Under the pieces are notes generated by a model. That model ran no database searches, was not told the origin of the DNA, and worked only from the letters and a program-made list of their open reading frames with translations. The position numbers and the translations under genes are program-made. From Vulcanococcus sp. Clear-D1 (GTDB lineage: Bacteria; Cyanobacteriota; Cyanobacteriia; PCC-6307; Cyanobiaceae), in contig NZ_JACVZV010000013.1 in assembly GCF_014654725.1 (NCBI RefSeq), positions 1-64,000 on the forward strand: a stretch of DNA of 64,000 nucleotides, in the 5' to 3' direction. Positions 35,240 through 43,433 of this stretch are shown here, piece after piece; positions within the stretch are counted from its first letter, which is position 1, and the number at the start of each line of letters is the position of its first letter.

Positions 35240-35826
35240 GCTAGAGCCGCGCGCAGTAGCGGTTTCAAGGCGGCAAAGGCCCGGCCCCGATGTCCGAGTT
35301 CAGCCTTCTGGCTGTGGGGCATCTCGGCAAACGTGAGGCCGGCTTCCGGCACGAAGAACACCGGGTCGTAGCCGAAGCCGCCCTCGCCGCGGGGCGCCTC
35401 GAGGATCGCACCGGGGCAGATGCCCTCCACTTCCAGCACCACCTCCCCCTCCGGGTTGGCGAGGGCCAGGGCGGCGGTGAAGTAAGCCCTGCGGGCTTCA
35501 GGGGTCTGGGCTCCGGCGGCGGCCAGCTCCTGCAGTAGGCGATCGATCCGAGCGGCGTCTGTCTCGGCATACCGGGCGGAGTGCACGCCTGGGGCACCGC
35601 CAAGGGCCTCCACGCTGAGGCCGGAATCGTCAGCCAGGGCCCAGCAGCCGGTGGCGAGGGCCACAGCTTCCGCTTTGAGGCGGGCGTTCTCGGCGAAGCT
35701 GGTGCCGGTTTCCTCCACCTCCAGTCCCTCAGGCTGCGGCTGGGTCTCGAGGCCGAGATCAGCCAGGAGTCGCCCGAACTCGCGCACTTTGCCGGCGTTG
35801 CCGCTGGCGATTACCAGGGTGGTCAT
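35224..35826 (-). CDS. rdgB: Non-canonical purine NTP pyrophosphatase (RdgB/HAM1)
   Basis: The 200-aa house-cleaning enzyme hydrolyses dITP, XTP and similar nucleotides to monophosphates. LVIASGNAGKVREFGRLLA is the N-terminal substrate loop, and LADDSGLSVEALGGAPGVHS with ARYAE carries the catalytic acids. GFGYDPVFFVPEAGLTFAEM and GHRGRAFAALKPLL complete the signature. Its ATG shares one base with the stop of the upstream phosphohexomutase (TGATG), so the two are co-transcribed. Confidence 0.95.
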   Translation of the reverse strand: MTTLVIASGNAGKVREFGRLLADLGLETQPQPEGLEVEETGTSFAENARLKAEAVALATGCWALADDSGLSVEALGGAPGVHSARYAETDAARIDRLLQELAAAGAQTPEARRAYFTAALALANPEGEVVLEVEGICPGAILEAPRGEGGFGYDPVFFVPEAGLTFAEMPHSQKAELGHRGRAFAALKPLLRAALAQDKQ

Positions 35827-37295
35827 CAGATCCCCTCCGCCAGTTCGCGGGCCCAGCTGAGCACCTCAGCCACGCGGGCGTCGCTGGGGGCTTCGCAGTA
35901 GAGGCGCAGCAAGGGTTCGGTTCCGGAGAAGCGCAGCATCAGCCAATGGCTGGGGCCTAAGCGCAGCTTCACGCCATCGGTGCTGATCACCTCTTGCACG
36001 GCCGCACCAGCTACCTCAGTGGGTGGTGTGGAGGTGAGGAACTGCTCCAGCCGTTGGCGTGTGGCCATGTCGCGCAGGCGTAGATCGAGGCGGTCGTAGG
36101 CGGCGGCGCCACCGGAGCGCTGCTGGAGCTCGCTCACCCGCTCGCCCAGTGGTTTGCCGCCTTCCACCAGCGCCTCGATCAGCAGCAGCGCCGCGTAGAG
36201 CGCATCGCGTTCGGGCAGGTGGCCGCCGAAGCCCACACCGCCTGATTCCTCGCCGCCCACCAGCACCTCGCTGGCCAGCATCTCGGCGGCTATGTATTTG
36301 AAGCCCACGGCCTTTTCGATCACCAGACGGCCGAGGCCCTCGGCCACCAGCTGCATCAGATCGGAGCCGCTCACCGTTTTGATCACGCTGCCCGGCAGAC
36401 CCTTGGCGCGGGCCAGGTGGTCGATGAACAGGGGCATCAGCAGCTGGGTGCTGCAGAAGCGGCCGTGCTCATCCACCGCGGCGATGCGATCGCCATCGCC
36501 ATCGAACACGATGCCAACCGCCGGCCGCCCGGCCAGGGTGGAGGCGCGCACCTCAGCGATCAGCTCCTGCAGGTAAGGAGCCAAGGGTTCTGGGGGATTA
36601 CCGCCGAACAGGGGATCGCGGTTGGAGCGGATCTCACGTAGGTGGTCGCTGGCGGCGGCGCCCTCCAGCAGTCGGCTGAGGCCACCGGCGGCGGAGCCGT
36701 GCATGGGATCCACGATCACCTGCAGGCCCAGTCGCTGCAGCCCTTCGCTCAGGGCGGCTGTATCCACCTTGCTCTTCAGGCCCGCCAGGTAGGTACCCAT
36801 GGCATCGAAGCGCAGCGTGTCGCCGGGGATCGGCACCGTGATGCTGCCGGCCTCAAGCCGCGTTTCTACCCGCTTGGTGAAGTCACCCTCCACCGAGCCG
36901 CCGAAGGGACCTTTGATCTTCAGGCCCAGCCATTCCGGCGGGTTGTGGCTGGCGGTGATCACCAGCGCCCCCAGGGCTCGGCGCTCCACCACCGCCCAAC
37001 TGGCGGCGGGGGTGGGGATCGGCGCTTCGGCCAGCACAGGCACCAGATCGGCGCCGCGCACGGCGCTGCAAATGGCTTCGGCCAGTTCCGGAGCCAGGAA
37101 ACGGCGGTCGTAGCCGATCACGATCTCGCGGCTGTTCAGGCCCTCCGGTGCGGAAAACTCCAGCTCGCGCGCGGCGGCTGCCGCCACTGGCAGCAAGCGC
37201 TCCACCGTGATGTCCACCCCGAGGATCCCGCGCCAGCCATCGGTGCCGAAGGCGATCGGGCTGGCCTCCAGGGGCAGGGGCGCGGACGCAGCCAT
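35826..37295 (-). CDS. Phosphoglucomutase/phosphomannomutase family protein
   Basis: ATG 37295 gives 489 aa of alpha-D-phosphohexomutase. The active-site phosphoserine loop is ALVITASHNPPEWLGLKIKG, the metal site is VGIVFDGDGDRIAAVDEHG, the sugar-binding loop is VGGEESGGVGF and the phosphate-binding C-terminal site is RFSGTEPLLRLYCEAP. FGTDGWRGILGVDITVERL begins the fold. The enzyme moves phosphate between C1 and C6 of hexoses, feeding glycogen and nucleotide-sugar synthesis. Substrate (glucose, mannose or glucosamine phosphate) is not settled. Confidence 0.92.
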   Translation of the reverse strand: MAASAPLPLEASPIAFGTDGWRGILGVDITVERLLPVAAAAARELEFSAPEGLNSREIVIGYDRRFLAPELAEAICSAVRGADLVPVLAEAPIPTPAASWAVVERRALGALVITASHNPPEWLGLKIKGPFGGSVEGDFTKRVETRLEAGSITVPIPGDTLRFDAMGTYLAGLKSKVDTAALSEGLQRLGLQVIVDPMHGSAAGGLSRLLEGAAASDHLREIRSNRDPLFGGNPPEPLAPYLQELIAEVRASTLAGRPAVGIVFDGDGDRIAAVDEHGRFCSTQLLMPLFIDHLARAKGLPGSVIKTVSGSDLMQLVAEGLGRLVIEKAVGFKYIAAEMLASEVLVGGEESGGVGFGGHLPERDALYAALLLIEALVEGGKPLGERVSELQQRSGGAAAYDRLDLRLRDMATRQRLEQFLTSTPPTEVAGAAVQEVISTDGVKLRLGPSHWLMLRFSGTEPLLRLYCEAPSDARVAEVLSWARELAEGI

Positions 37296-37389
37296 CGGGG
37301 CAGAGGCACAGGGCGATACCGGTGGTGCTAGCAGCCGGCCTGCCCCCCTGCGGGCGCGCGGGTGCCGGCAGGCCAGACGGCCACCTAGC

Positions 37390-38877
37390 GTGAAGCCCGT
37401 GCCCACTGAGATCCCGCTCAACGACCGGCTGTTGCGCAGCTGGCTGCGCTGCAAGCGCCGCGCCTGGCTGGATCAGTTCGGCAACCCGGATCAACGGCTG
37501 TGGACGGCTCATCGCGAGTTGCAGCTCGATGAGCAGCGCCGCAGTTTTTCCACGCTCTTCCCGCAGAAGCCCCAGCGCGGCGAGGCGGCGGCATCCGCCG
37601 GAGCGCCAGCTGTGGTGGGTTTGCGTCTGCGGGGCCAGGTGGGCGGGCTCGCGGTGGAGGCACACCCCCCTTTGCTGCAGCGGGTTCAAGGGAGCAGCCG
37701 TTGGGGTACCCATGCCTACCGGCCGGTGATGTTTCGCCAGGGCCGCCGCACCACGCGCGAGCACCGGGTGGTGCTGGCTCTGTGGGGTCGGTTGCTGGCG
37801 GGAGAGCAACAGGCGCCGGTGGCGAATGGCTTGGTGCTCAACGGCGCGGGCCGCGGTCTTGAGAAGGAAACCCTGAACCTCACGGGCAGCCTGCCTCGCC
37901 AGCTCGATGAGGCGCTGGAGCGCCTGGCGGGTGATCTGGCTCGCTCCGCCCCGCCGCCGCTGGTGGCCGACCGCAAGAAATGCGTGCTCTGCAGCTGGCG
38001 CGGCGCCTGTGATCAGGTGGCTGCCGCCGAGGGGCATCTCAGCGAGGTGAGCGGCATCGGCGCCAAGCGGCGCGAGATGTTGCTGGAGCTGGGGGTGGAT
38101 CGGCTCGAGCATCTGGCGGCCGCTGAGCCTGAACAACTGGCTGAGGCCTTGCTGGTGCACGGCGAGCAGCACGCTGAGGTGGCCGGTCAGCTGGTGACGC
38201 AGGCGCGGGTGCAGCGAGACGGCGTGCCGCTGCGGCGGGATCCCAGCGCATCCCTTCCGGAGTTGGCCGCGGCGCCAGGAGTGCTGATCTACGACATCGA
38301 ATCCGATCCCGACGCCCGCGACGATTTTTTGCACGGTTTTGTTCGCTTACCGCGGGATCGCGACGGGCGCTGGCCCATCGCTGCAGCGGCCGCGGCGGCG
38401 CCGTATCACCCCCTGCTGGCGCTGCAGGAGCACGGCGAAGCGCGGCTCTGGCAGCGGTTGCAGCGCCTGCTGGGTGCCTATCCCGATTGGCCCGTGCTCC
38501 ATTACGGCGAAACCGAGCTGCTCGCGTTAGTGCGACTGGCTCAGCGCCAGGGGGCCAAGGAGCGCCAGATCGCTCAGCTGCGCAGCCGGATGCTTGACGT
38601 GCACCTGCGGCTGCGGCGCCATTGGTGGATGCCCACCAACAGCTACGGCCTCAAGGCCACCGCCAGCTGGCTGGGCTTCCGCTGGCGCCAGCAGGGAGTG
38701 GATGGGGCACGGGCCTTGCTGTGGTGGCGGCGCTGGCGTCTGGGCGGCGACGGCCCTGAGGGCCGCGGCTCCCGCCAAAACCTGCGCCGGATCTTCCGCT
38801 ACAACCACGACGATGCCCTGGCCACCTGGGCGGTGGCCCACTGGCTGTTGGAGCAGGACGACGCGCCGCCGCCCTGA
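37390..38877 (+). CDS. TM0106 family RecB-like putative nuclease
   Basis: GTG 37390 gives 495 aa. The N-terminal half is RecB/Cas4-like (LLRSWLRCKRRAWLDQFGNPD) with a Cys cluster KKCVLCSWRGACDQ likely from an Fe-S-stabilised nuclease. A helix-hairpin-helix-like region follows (VSGIGAKRREMLLELGV). The C-terminal part resembles a DEDD/RNase H-like exonuclease starting LIYDIESDPDARDDFLHGFV and ending YNHDDALATWAVAHWLL. This is the TM0106/DUF2779-like group, thought to act in DNA or RNA processing; no function is proven. Divergent from the phosphohexomutase. Confidence 0.85.
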   Translation: MKPVPTEIPLNDRLLRSWLRCKRRAWLDQFGNPDQRLWTAHRELQLDEQRRSFSTLFPQKPQRGEAAASAGAPAVVGLRLRGQVGGLAVEAHPPLLQRVQGSSRWGTHAYRPVMFRQGRRTTREHRVVLALWGRLLAGEQQAPVANGLVLNGAGRGLEKETLNLTGSLPRQLDEALERLAGDLARSAPPPLVADRKKCVLCSWRGACDQVAAAEGHLSEVSGIGAKRREMLLELGVDRLEHLAAAEPEQLAEALLVHGEQHAEVAGQLVTQARVQRDGVPLRRDPSASLPELAAAPGVLIYDIESDPDARDDFLHGFVRLPRDRDGRWPIAAAAAAAPYHPLLALQEHGEARLWQRLQRLLGAYPDWPVLHYGETELLALVRLAQRQGAKERQIAQLRSRMLDVHLRLRRHWWMPTNSYGLKATASWLGFRWRQQGVDGARALLWWRRWRLGGDGPEGRGSRQNLRRIFRYNHDDALATWAVAHWLLEQDDAPPP

Positions 38878-38880
38878 GCT

Positions 38881-39792
38881 TCAGCTGAGGCCGCCCGTAC
38901 CGACGGGAGGCGCCACGAAGCCTGTCGGCACGCTGATCTGCAGCACCATGTCTGCGCTGGCTGTGCCGTCAGCGCCGGCGGGAAATAGCGCCTCCGCGTC
39001 CAGCGCGCTGCGGCGCACCAGGGCCAGACCCTCCGGGGCATCGGCCCCGGCCAAGGCTGAGGTGATCACCCCGGCCCGCTCACCGGCGGCCGTGAACAAG
39101 GTGGTTCCGGGGCTGCAGGAGCCGGCCGCTCCGCCGCGCCAGTGGCGCAGCTGTTGTTTCACTCCGTCGTAGGTGGCCAGTTTCGCCAGGGTTTCCTGGC
39201 CCACGTAGCAGCCCTTGTTGAGGCTCACCCAGGGCGCGAGCCCGAGCTCGAAGGGATTGGTGCTGTCGTTGAGTTCGCCGGGTGCGGACGGGAAGCCCTG
39301 GCGCAGGCGCAGCTGCTCCGCCGCTTCCTCGCTCAGCTCGGGCAGGGCCTCCAGCCAGGCGGGCAAGGGCTCCCCCGGTTGCTGCAGCCAGGCCGGTTGC
39401 GCCGCGCCCGCCCCCAGATCCACGCCAGGGTTGAGCATCTGCAGGGCGTTCTCGCTCGCAGTCGCCCCGACCCAGCGCACCAGCGTGGCGGCTTCCACGG
39501 GGCCGAGCTTCACCCGATCGGCCGGGAACAGCACCCGATCGAGGGCCTGATGCACCGCTGCACCCTCGCCGGCGATCACCAGCAGGTCAGCGCCGCTGTC
39601 GTCTGGCCGCACCAGCGCCAGAGCGCGCATGCGGCCGGTGGGGCTGATCAGACAGGTGGGCAGACAGGCTCCGCTGGAGGCCAGCTCGATGGCCTGACTG
39701 CTCTGTCCATGCAGAAAGCGGCGCGCATCCGCTCCCTCCAGCCGGATGCGGCTGATCGGGGTGCTCCAGCGGGCCGGGCCGGTGAGGCTCAT
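38881..39792 (-). CDS. ygfZ: YgfZ/GcvT-type folate-binding iron-sulfur protein
   Basis: The 303-aa product belongs to the GcvT-like fold. The hallmark [13 protein letters not shown] (KGCYxGQE) around residue 200 is diagnostic of YgfZ. These proteins bind folate and help maintain or repair certain Fe-S enzymes. [13 protein letters not shown] near residue 30 and [20 protein letters not shown] fit. The ATG overlaps the pyrE reading end by 4 bp (ATGA), so it is cotranscribed behind pyrE. It ends 3 nt after the convergent nuclease gene. Confidence 0.93.
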   Translation of the reverse strand: MSLTGPARWSTPISRIRLEGADARRFLHGQSSQAIELASSGACLPTCLISPTGRMRALALVRPDDSGADLLVIAGEGAAVHQALDRVLFPADRVKLGPVEAATLVRWVGATASENALQMLNPGVDLGAGAAQPAWLQQPGEPLPAWLEALPELSEEAAEQLRLRQGFPSAPGELNDSTNPFELGLAPWVSLNKGCYVGQETLAKLATYDGVKQQLRHWRGGAAGSCSPGTTLFTAAGERAGVITSALAGADAPEGLALVRRSALDAEALFPAGADGTASADMVLQISVPTGFVAPPVGTGGLS

Positions 39793-40382
39793 GAGCGGCT
39801 CGCGGCGGATACGGCGGCCACCTCTTCCAGTAGAAACAGGCTCTGCAGCTCCAAACCGGCAGCGGTCATGGCGTCCAGCCCGCCTTCCTGGCGATCCACG
39901 ATCGTTACCACCCGATTCACCGTGTAGCCCGCCTCCCGCAGTTGATTCACCGCCTTGAGCGAGGAGCCGCCGGTGGTCACCACGTCTTCCAGCACGGTGA
40001 TGCAGCTGCCGGGCTCAGGCAGGGGGCCCTCGAGCCAGGCACCGGTGCCATGGCCCTTCGCTTCCTTGCGCACGATCAGCGCGTCGAGGGCGCGGCCGCT
40101 CAGGGCTGCGGCCACCGCCACGCCGCTCACCAGTGGATCCGCACCGAGGGTGAGGCCGGCCACCGCGACGGCCTCGGGTTCCACCAGTTCGAGCATCTGG
40201 GCTGACAGCAGTGCCAGCCCTTCACCGCTGAGGCTCACCGGCTTGCAGTTCACGTAGTGATTGCTGGTGCGGCCCGATGCCAGCGTGAAGCTGCCGTGCC
40301 GGTATGCCCGCTCCGCCAGAAGACGCAGCAGCAGCTGACGTTGCTCAGCGCTGGCCTGGGGAAGGGTTGGCAGCTGGGTCAT
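39789..40382 (-). CDS. pyrE: Orotate phosphoribosyltransferase
   Basis: The 197-aa type I phosphoribosyltransferase joins orotate to PRPP in pyrimidine synthesis. The PRPP loop is [40 protein letters not shown] is the PyrE N-terminal motif, and [15 protein letters not shown] and [12 protein letters not shown] supply further contacts. Length is usual. It is the first gene of the pyrE-ygfZ pair and divergent from the exported hypothetical gene. Confidence 0.96.
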   Translation of the reverse strand: MTQLPTLPQASAEQRQLLLRLLAERAYRHGSFTLASGRTSNHYVNCKPVSLSGEGLALLSAQMLELVEPEAVAVAGLTLGADPLVSGVAVAAALSGRALDALIVRKEAKGHGTGAWLEGPLPEPGSCITVLEDVVTTGGSSLKAVNQLREAGYTVNRVVTIVDRQEGGLDAMTAAGLELQSLFLLEEVAAVSAASRS

Positions 40383-40443
40383 GCCTCTGGCATCAGGCGG
40401 TTGAGCTGTCTAGTTTGCGCCCAGCGTGTGTCGCGGGCGATTG

Positions 40444-40977
40444 ATGGGCTGGCGTTGTTCGGTGCGTACGGCGCTGGCGCCTGGGCTGCTGCTGGCTCCA
40501 GCCCTGCTGGCGCTCGGCCCCGGCCCACGGCCCGCCGCGGCGGGCCCTGTGGTGTGCACCACCACCCTTGAAGCACCGCTGGCTGGCTCGGGCCCGGCGG
40601 AGGTCACGCGTTGTGGCCCCGTTGTTACCACGCCGCAGCTGGTGGAGCGCCGCTTCTACAGCTACACCTCCCCCTACGCCCGCGGCATCGACATCACCCA
40701 CCAGATCACCGACATCCTCGGGATCGCCATGGGCGGCGGCGATGGCACCAAGGTGATGGGCTTCGGCTTCCCTGACCAGACAATCGTGTGGGATGGCTCG
40801 GCGCTGGAAAACACCTATCAGGTGTTGCTGGAGCAGCAGAGCAATCCGATGCCGTGGCGCACCGCCGATGTCAACAACGGCTTTTGCCAGGGCCTCTCCC
40901 AGGGCAGCTGCAATGCCCAGAGCGCACCGCCCAGCTGGCCGCAACCCGGCTCGCGGGTGATCCGGGGCCTGTGGTAG
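40444..40977 (+). CDS. Exported cyanobacterial hypothetical protein
   Basis: ATG 40444 gives 177 aa (GTG 40426 would add six). The N-terminal signal peptide TALAPGLLLAPALLALGPGP with AAAG cleavage is clear. The mature region has CTTTLEAPLAGSGPAEVTRC, FYSYTSPYARGIDITHQITD, LGIAMGGGDGTKVMGFGFPD and four Cys likely in disulfides. I recognise the type as a conserved picocyanobacterial exported protein but know no function. A tRNA gene follows 23 nt after the stop. Confidence 0.72.
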   Translation: MGWRCSVRTALAPGLLLAPALLALGPGPRPAAAGPVVCTTTLEAPLAGSGPAEVTRCGPVVTTPQLVERRFYSYTSPYARGIDITHQITDILGIAMGGGDGTKVMGFGFPDQTIVWDGSALENTYQVLLEQQSNPMPWRTADVNNGFCQGLSQGSCNAQSAPPSWPQPGSRVIRGLW

Positions 40978-41000
40978 ACACGCCCTGCGGCTTGCCGCAC

Positions 41001-41073
41001 GGGGGTCTAGCAATCTGGTGAATGCAGCGGACTCATAATCCGCCTTAGGCGAGTTCGATCCTCGCGACCCCCA
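41001..41073 (+). tRNA. tRNA with CAU anticodon (Met, or Ile with modified C34)
   Basis: Acceptor stem GGGGGTC / GACCCCC (41001-41007 with 41066-41072) with discriminator A41073; anticodon arm GCGGA-CTCATAA-TCCGC with anticodon CAT at about 41033-41035; T arm GCGAG-TTCGATC-CTCGC. No CCA is encoded. CAU is shared by elongator Met and lysidine-modified Ile2 tRNAs, and I cannot decide which; the full acceptor pairing at position 1-72 argues against initiator Met. Confidence 0.9.
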
Positions 41074-41083
41074 TCTGAACCCG

Positions 41084-42376
41084 ATGCGATTCCTGGCACC
41101 GGCGGCCCTGCTGCTCCTGCTGGCCTTCTTCGCTGCCTCGGAATTTGCGTTGATTCGGCTGCGCCCCACCCGGGTGCAGCTGCTCGAGGCGGATGGCGAG
41201 CGGGGCGCCACGGCGGTGGCGCGTCTGCAGCGCCGCCTGCGGCGGGCCCTGGTCACCACCCAGTTGGGCATGACCCTGGCCCTGCTGGCTCTGGGTTGGA
41301 CGGGGCGGGGCCTGGCGGAGCGCTGGGGTTCCGGGCCTGCCGGCACCTGGCTAGGCCAGGCCTGGCTCGATGGGCTTCTGTTTCTGGTTTTGGTAGTGCT
41401 GGCCACGCTGCTTGGTGGACTGGTGCCCAAGGCCTGGGTGCTGCACCGCCCGGAAGCTTCCGCCCTGCGGCTGGCGCCGGTGCTCGAGGCGGTGATGCGC
41501 AGCCTCGGCCCCTTGCTTGTCGTGCTGGAGCGGCTGGGCAACGGCTTGCTGCGCCTGCTGGGGCTGCCGCGCAACTGGGATGAGCTGGTGCCGGCTCTCT
41601 CCGCCGGGGAGCTGGAAACCCTGATCGAATCCAACAGCGTGATCGGATTGATGCCCGATGAGCGCGACATGCTCGAGGGCCTGTTCTCCCTGCGCGACAC
41701 CCAGGTGCGTGAGGTCATGGTGCCTCGCTCCGGGATGGTCACCCTGCCGCTGGAGGTGCGCTTCGCGGAGCTGATGGAGGCGGTGCACAGCACCCACCAC
41801 GCCCGCTTCCCCGTGATCGGCAGCTCCCTCGACGACGTGCGTGGCCTGCTCGACCTGCGCCGCCTGGCCGAACCGATCGCGAAGGGACTGTTGCGCAGCG
41901 ATTCACCCCTGGCGCCCTATGTGACCCCCGTGACGAAGGTGCAGGAAACCACCCCCCTGGCGGAGCTGCTACCGGTGATCCGCAGCGGCGAGCCGCTGCT
42001 GGTGGTGGTGGATGAGCACGGCGGCACCGAAGGCCTGGTGACGATCTCCGATCTCACCAGCGAAATCGTGGGCGATGAGGAAGACCCCGAAAACCCGGAA
42101 GACGATCTCAAGCAGCTGCAGGAGCACAGCTGGCTGGTGGCGGGCGACCTGGAGATCTACGAGCTCAACCGTGAACTGGGCCTGCAGCTGCCCGAATCCG
42201 ATGAGCACCACACCCTGGCCGGCTTTCTGCTGGAGCGGTTGCAGCACATCCCCGCCCCCGGCGAGAGCCTGCGCTGGAAGGGCCATCAGTTTTTGATCAT
42301 GGCCATGGATGGCCCGCGCATCGAGCGGGTGGAGATCACCCGTCGGGCGGTGGAGCCGGAGGCTGAAGAGAGTTGA
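41084..42376 (+). CDS. CNNM/CorC-type (DUF21 + CBS) membrane protein
   Basis: The 430-aa product starts with a DUF21 membrane domain (helices near residues 1-18, 65-85, 105-125), including FFAASEFALIRLRPTRVQLL. A CBS pair follows (about 205-325; DTQVREVMVPRSGMVTL, DEHGGTEGLVTISDLTSEIV), then a CorC/HlyC domain (about 345-420). The family is linked to Mg2+ or Co2+ efflux or ion sensing. The older name hemolysin-like is misleading. It begins only 10 nt after the tRNA, so it may be read through from it. Confidence 0.92.
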   Translation: MRFLAPAALLLLLAFFAASEFALIRLRPTRVQLLEADGERGATAVARLQRRLRRALVTTQLGMTLALLALGWTGRGLAERWGSGPAGTWLGQAWLDGLLFLVLVVLATLLGGLVPKAWVLHRPEASALRLAPVLEAVMRSLGPLLVVLERLGNGLLRLLGLPRNWDELVPALSAGELETLIESNSVIGLMPDERDMLEGLFSLRDTQVREVMVPRSGMVTLPLEVRFAELMEAVHSTHHARFPVIGSSLDDVRGLLDLRRLAEPIAKGLLRSDSPLAPYVTPVTKVQETTPLAELLPVIRSGEPLLVVVDEHGGTEGLVTISDLTSEIVGDEEDPENPEDDLKQLQEHSWLVAGDLEIYELNRELGLQLPESDEHHTLAGFLLERLQHIPAPGESLRWKGHQFLIMAMDGPRIERVEITRRAVEPEAEES

Positions 42377-42440
42377 TCGGCGAAGGCCCGTGGTGGTGGC
42401 CGCTCATCGTCGATAATCTCTGCGTCAGATCGCCAGCGCC

Positions 42441-43433
42441 ATGCAGCCGGTTCGCGTTGGAGTGATCGGAATCGGAAACATGGGCTGGCACCACGCCCGG
42501 GTGCTCAGCTTGCTGCGCGATGCCGAGCTGGTGGGGGTGGCGGATCCCGATCCCGCCCGCGGCCAGCTCGCGGTGGAGCAATTCGGCTGCCGCTGGTTCG
42601 CCAGTTACGAGGAGATGCTGAGCGAGGTGGAGGCGGTGTGCATCGCTGTGCCCACCCTGCTGCACCACCGCGTGGGCATGGCCTGCTTCAAGGCCGGTGT
42701 GCACGTGTTGATCGAGAAGCCGATCGCCGCCACCCAGGAGGAGGCCACAGAGCTCAGCGCCGCTGCCGAGCAGGCCGGACGCTTGTTGCAGGTGGGCCAC
42801 ATCGAGCGCTTCAACCCCGCCTTCCGCGAGCTGGTGAAGGTGGTGGCCAATGAGGAGGTGGTGGTGCTGGAAGCGCGCCGCCACAGCCCCAACCCCGACC
42901 GCGCCAACGATGTGTCGGTGGTTCTGGATCTGATGATCCACGACATCGATCTGGTGCTCGAGCTGGCCGGCTCCAAGGTGGTGCGCCTCGCCGCCGCCGG
43001 GGGTCGCAGTGCCGAAGGCCCGATCGATTACGTGAACGCCACCCTCGGCTTTGCCAATGGCGTGGTGGCCAGCCTCACGGCCAGCAAGATGGCCCACCGC
43101 AAGATCCGCAGCCTCTCGGCCCACTGCCGCAGTGCGCTGGTGGAAACCGATTTCCTCAACCGCAGCCTGCAGATCCACCGCCGCACCCAGCTGTCGTTCT
43201 CGGCCGATCACGGCGAGCTGCTCTACCGCAACGACGGCTTCATCGAAGAGGTGAGCACCTCACCGGTGGATCCTCTGGTGGCCGAGCTGGAGCACTTCCT
43301 CCAGTGCGTGCGCGGCCTGGAGCAGCCCGCGGTGGATGGCCCCCAGGCCTCCCGCGCCCTGCTGCTCGCCGATCTGATCGAGCAGTGCGTGGAGCAGCCC
43401 ACGCTCTGCATGACGCTGGCTGAGCCGATTTAG
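42441..43433 (+). CDS. Gfo/Idh/MocA family oxidoreductase
   Basis: The 330-aa NAD(P)-dependent sugar dehydrogenase-like protein has the Rossmann fold VGVIGIGNMGWHHARVLSLL, PTLLHHRVGMACFKAGVHVL and the EKPIA catalytic-Lys motif in LIEKPIAATQEEATEL. VGHIERFNPAFRELVKVV is typical of the WlbA/UDP-sugar 3-dehydrogenase side of the family. It may act on nucleotide sugars or inositol; substrate unknown. Its last 4 bases overlap the convergent GH15-like gene. Confidence 0.9.
   Translation: MQPVRVGVIGIGNMGWHHARVLSLLRDAELVGVADPDPARGQLAVEQFGCRWFASYEEMLSEVEAVCIAVPTLLHHRVGMACFKAGVHVLIEKPIAATQEEATELSAAAEQAGRLLQVGHIERFNPAFRELVKVVANEEVVVLEARRHSPNPDRANDVSVVLDLMIHDIDLVLELAGSKVVRLAAAGGRSAEGPIDYVNATLGFANGVVASLTASKMAHRKIRSLSAHCRSALVETDFLNRSLQIHRRTQLSFSADHGELLYRNDGFIEEVSTSPVDPLVAELEHFLQCVRGLEQPAVDGPQASRALLLADLIEQCVEQPTLCMTLAEPI

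Noticed and set aside
37337-37374. 8-bp inverted repeat GGCCTGCC / GGCAGGCC between divergent genes
   Set aside because: Short arms and a 22-nt loop; expected by chance in GC-rich intergenic DNA.
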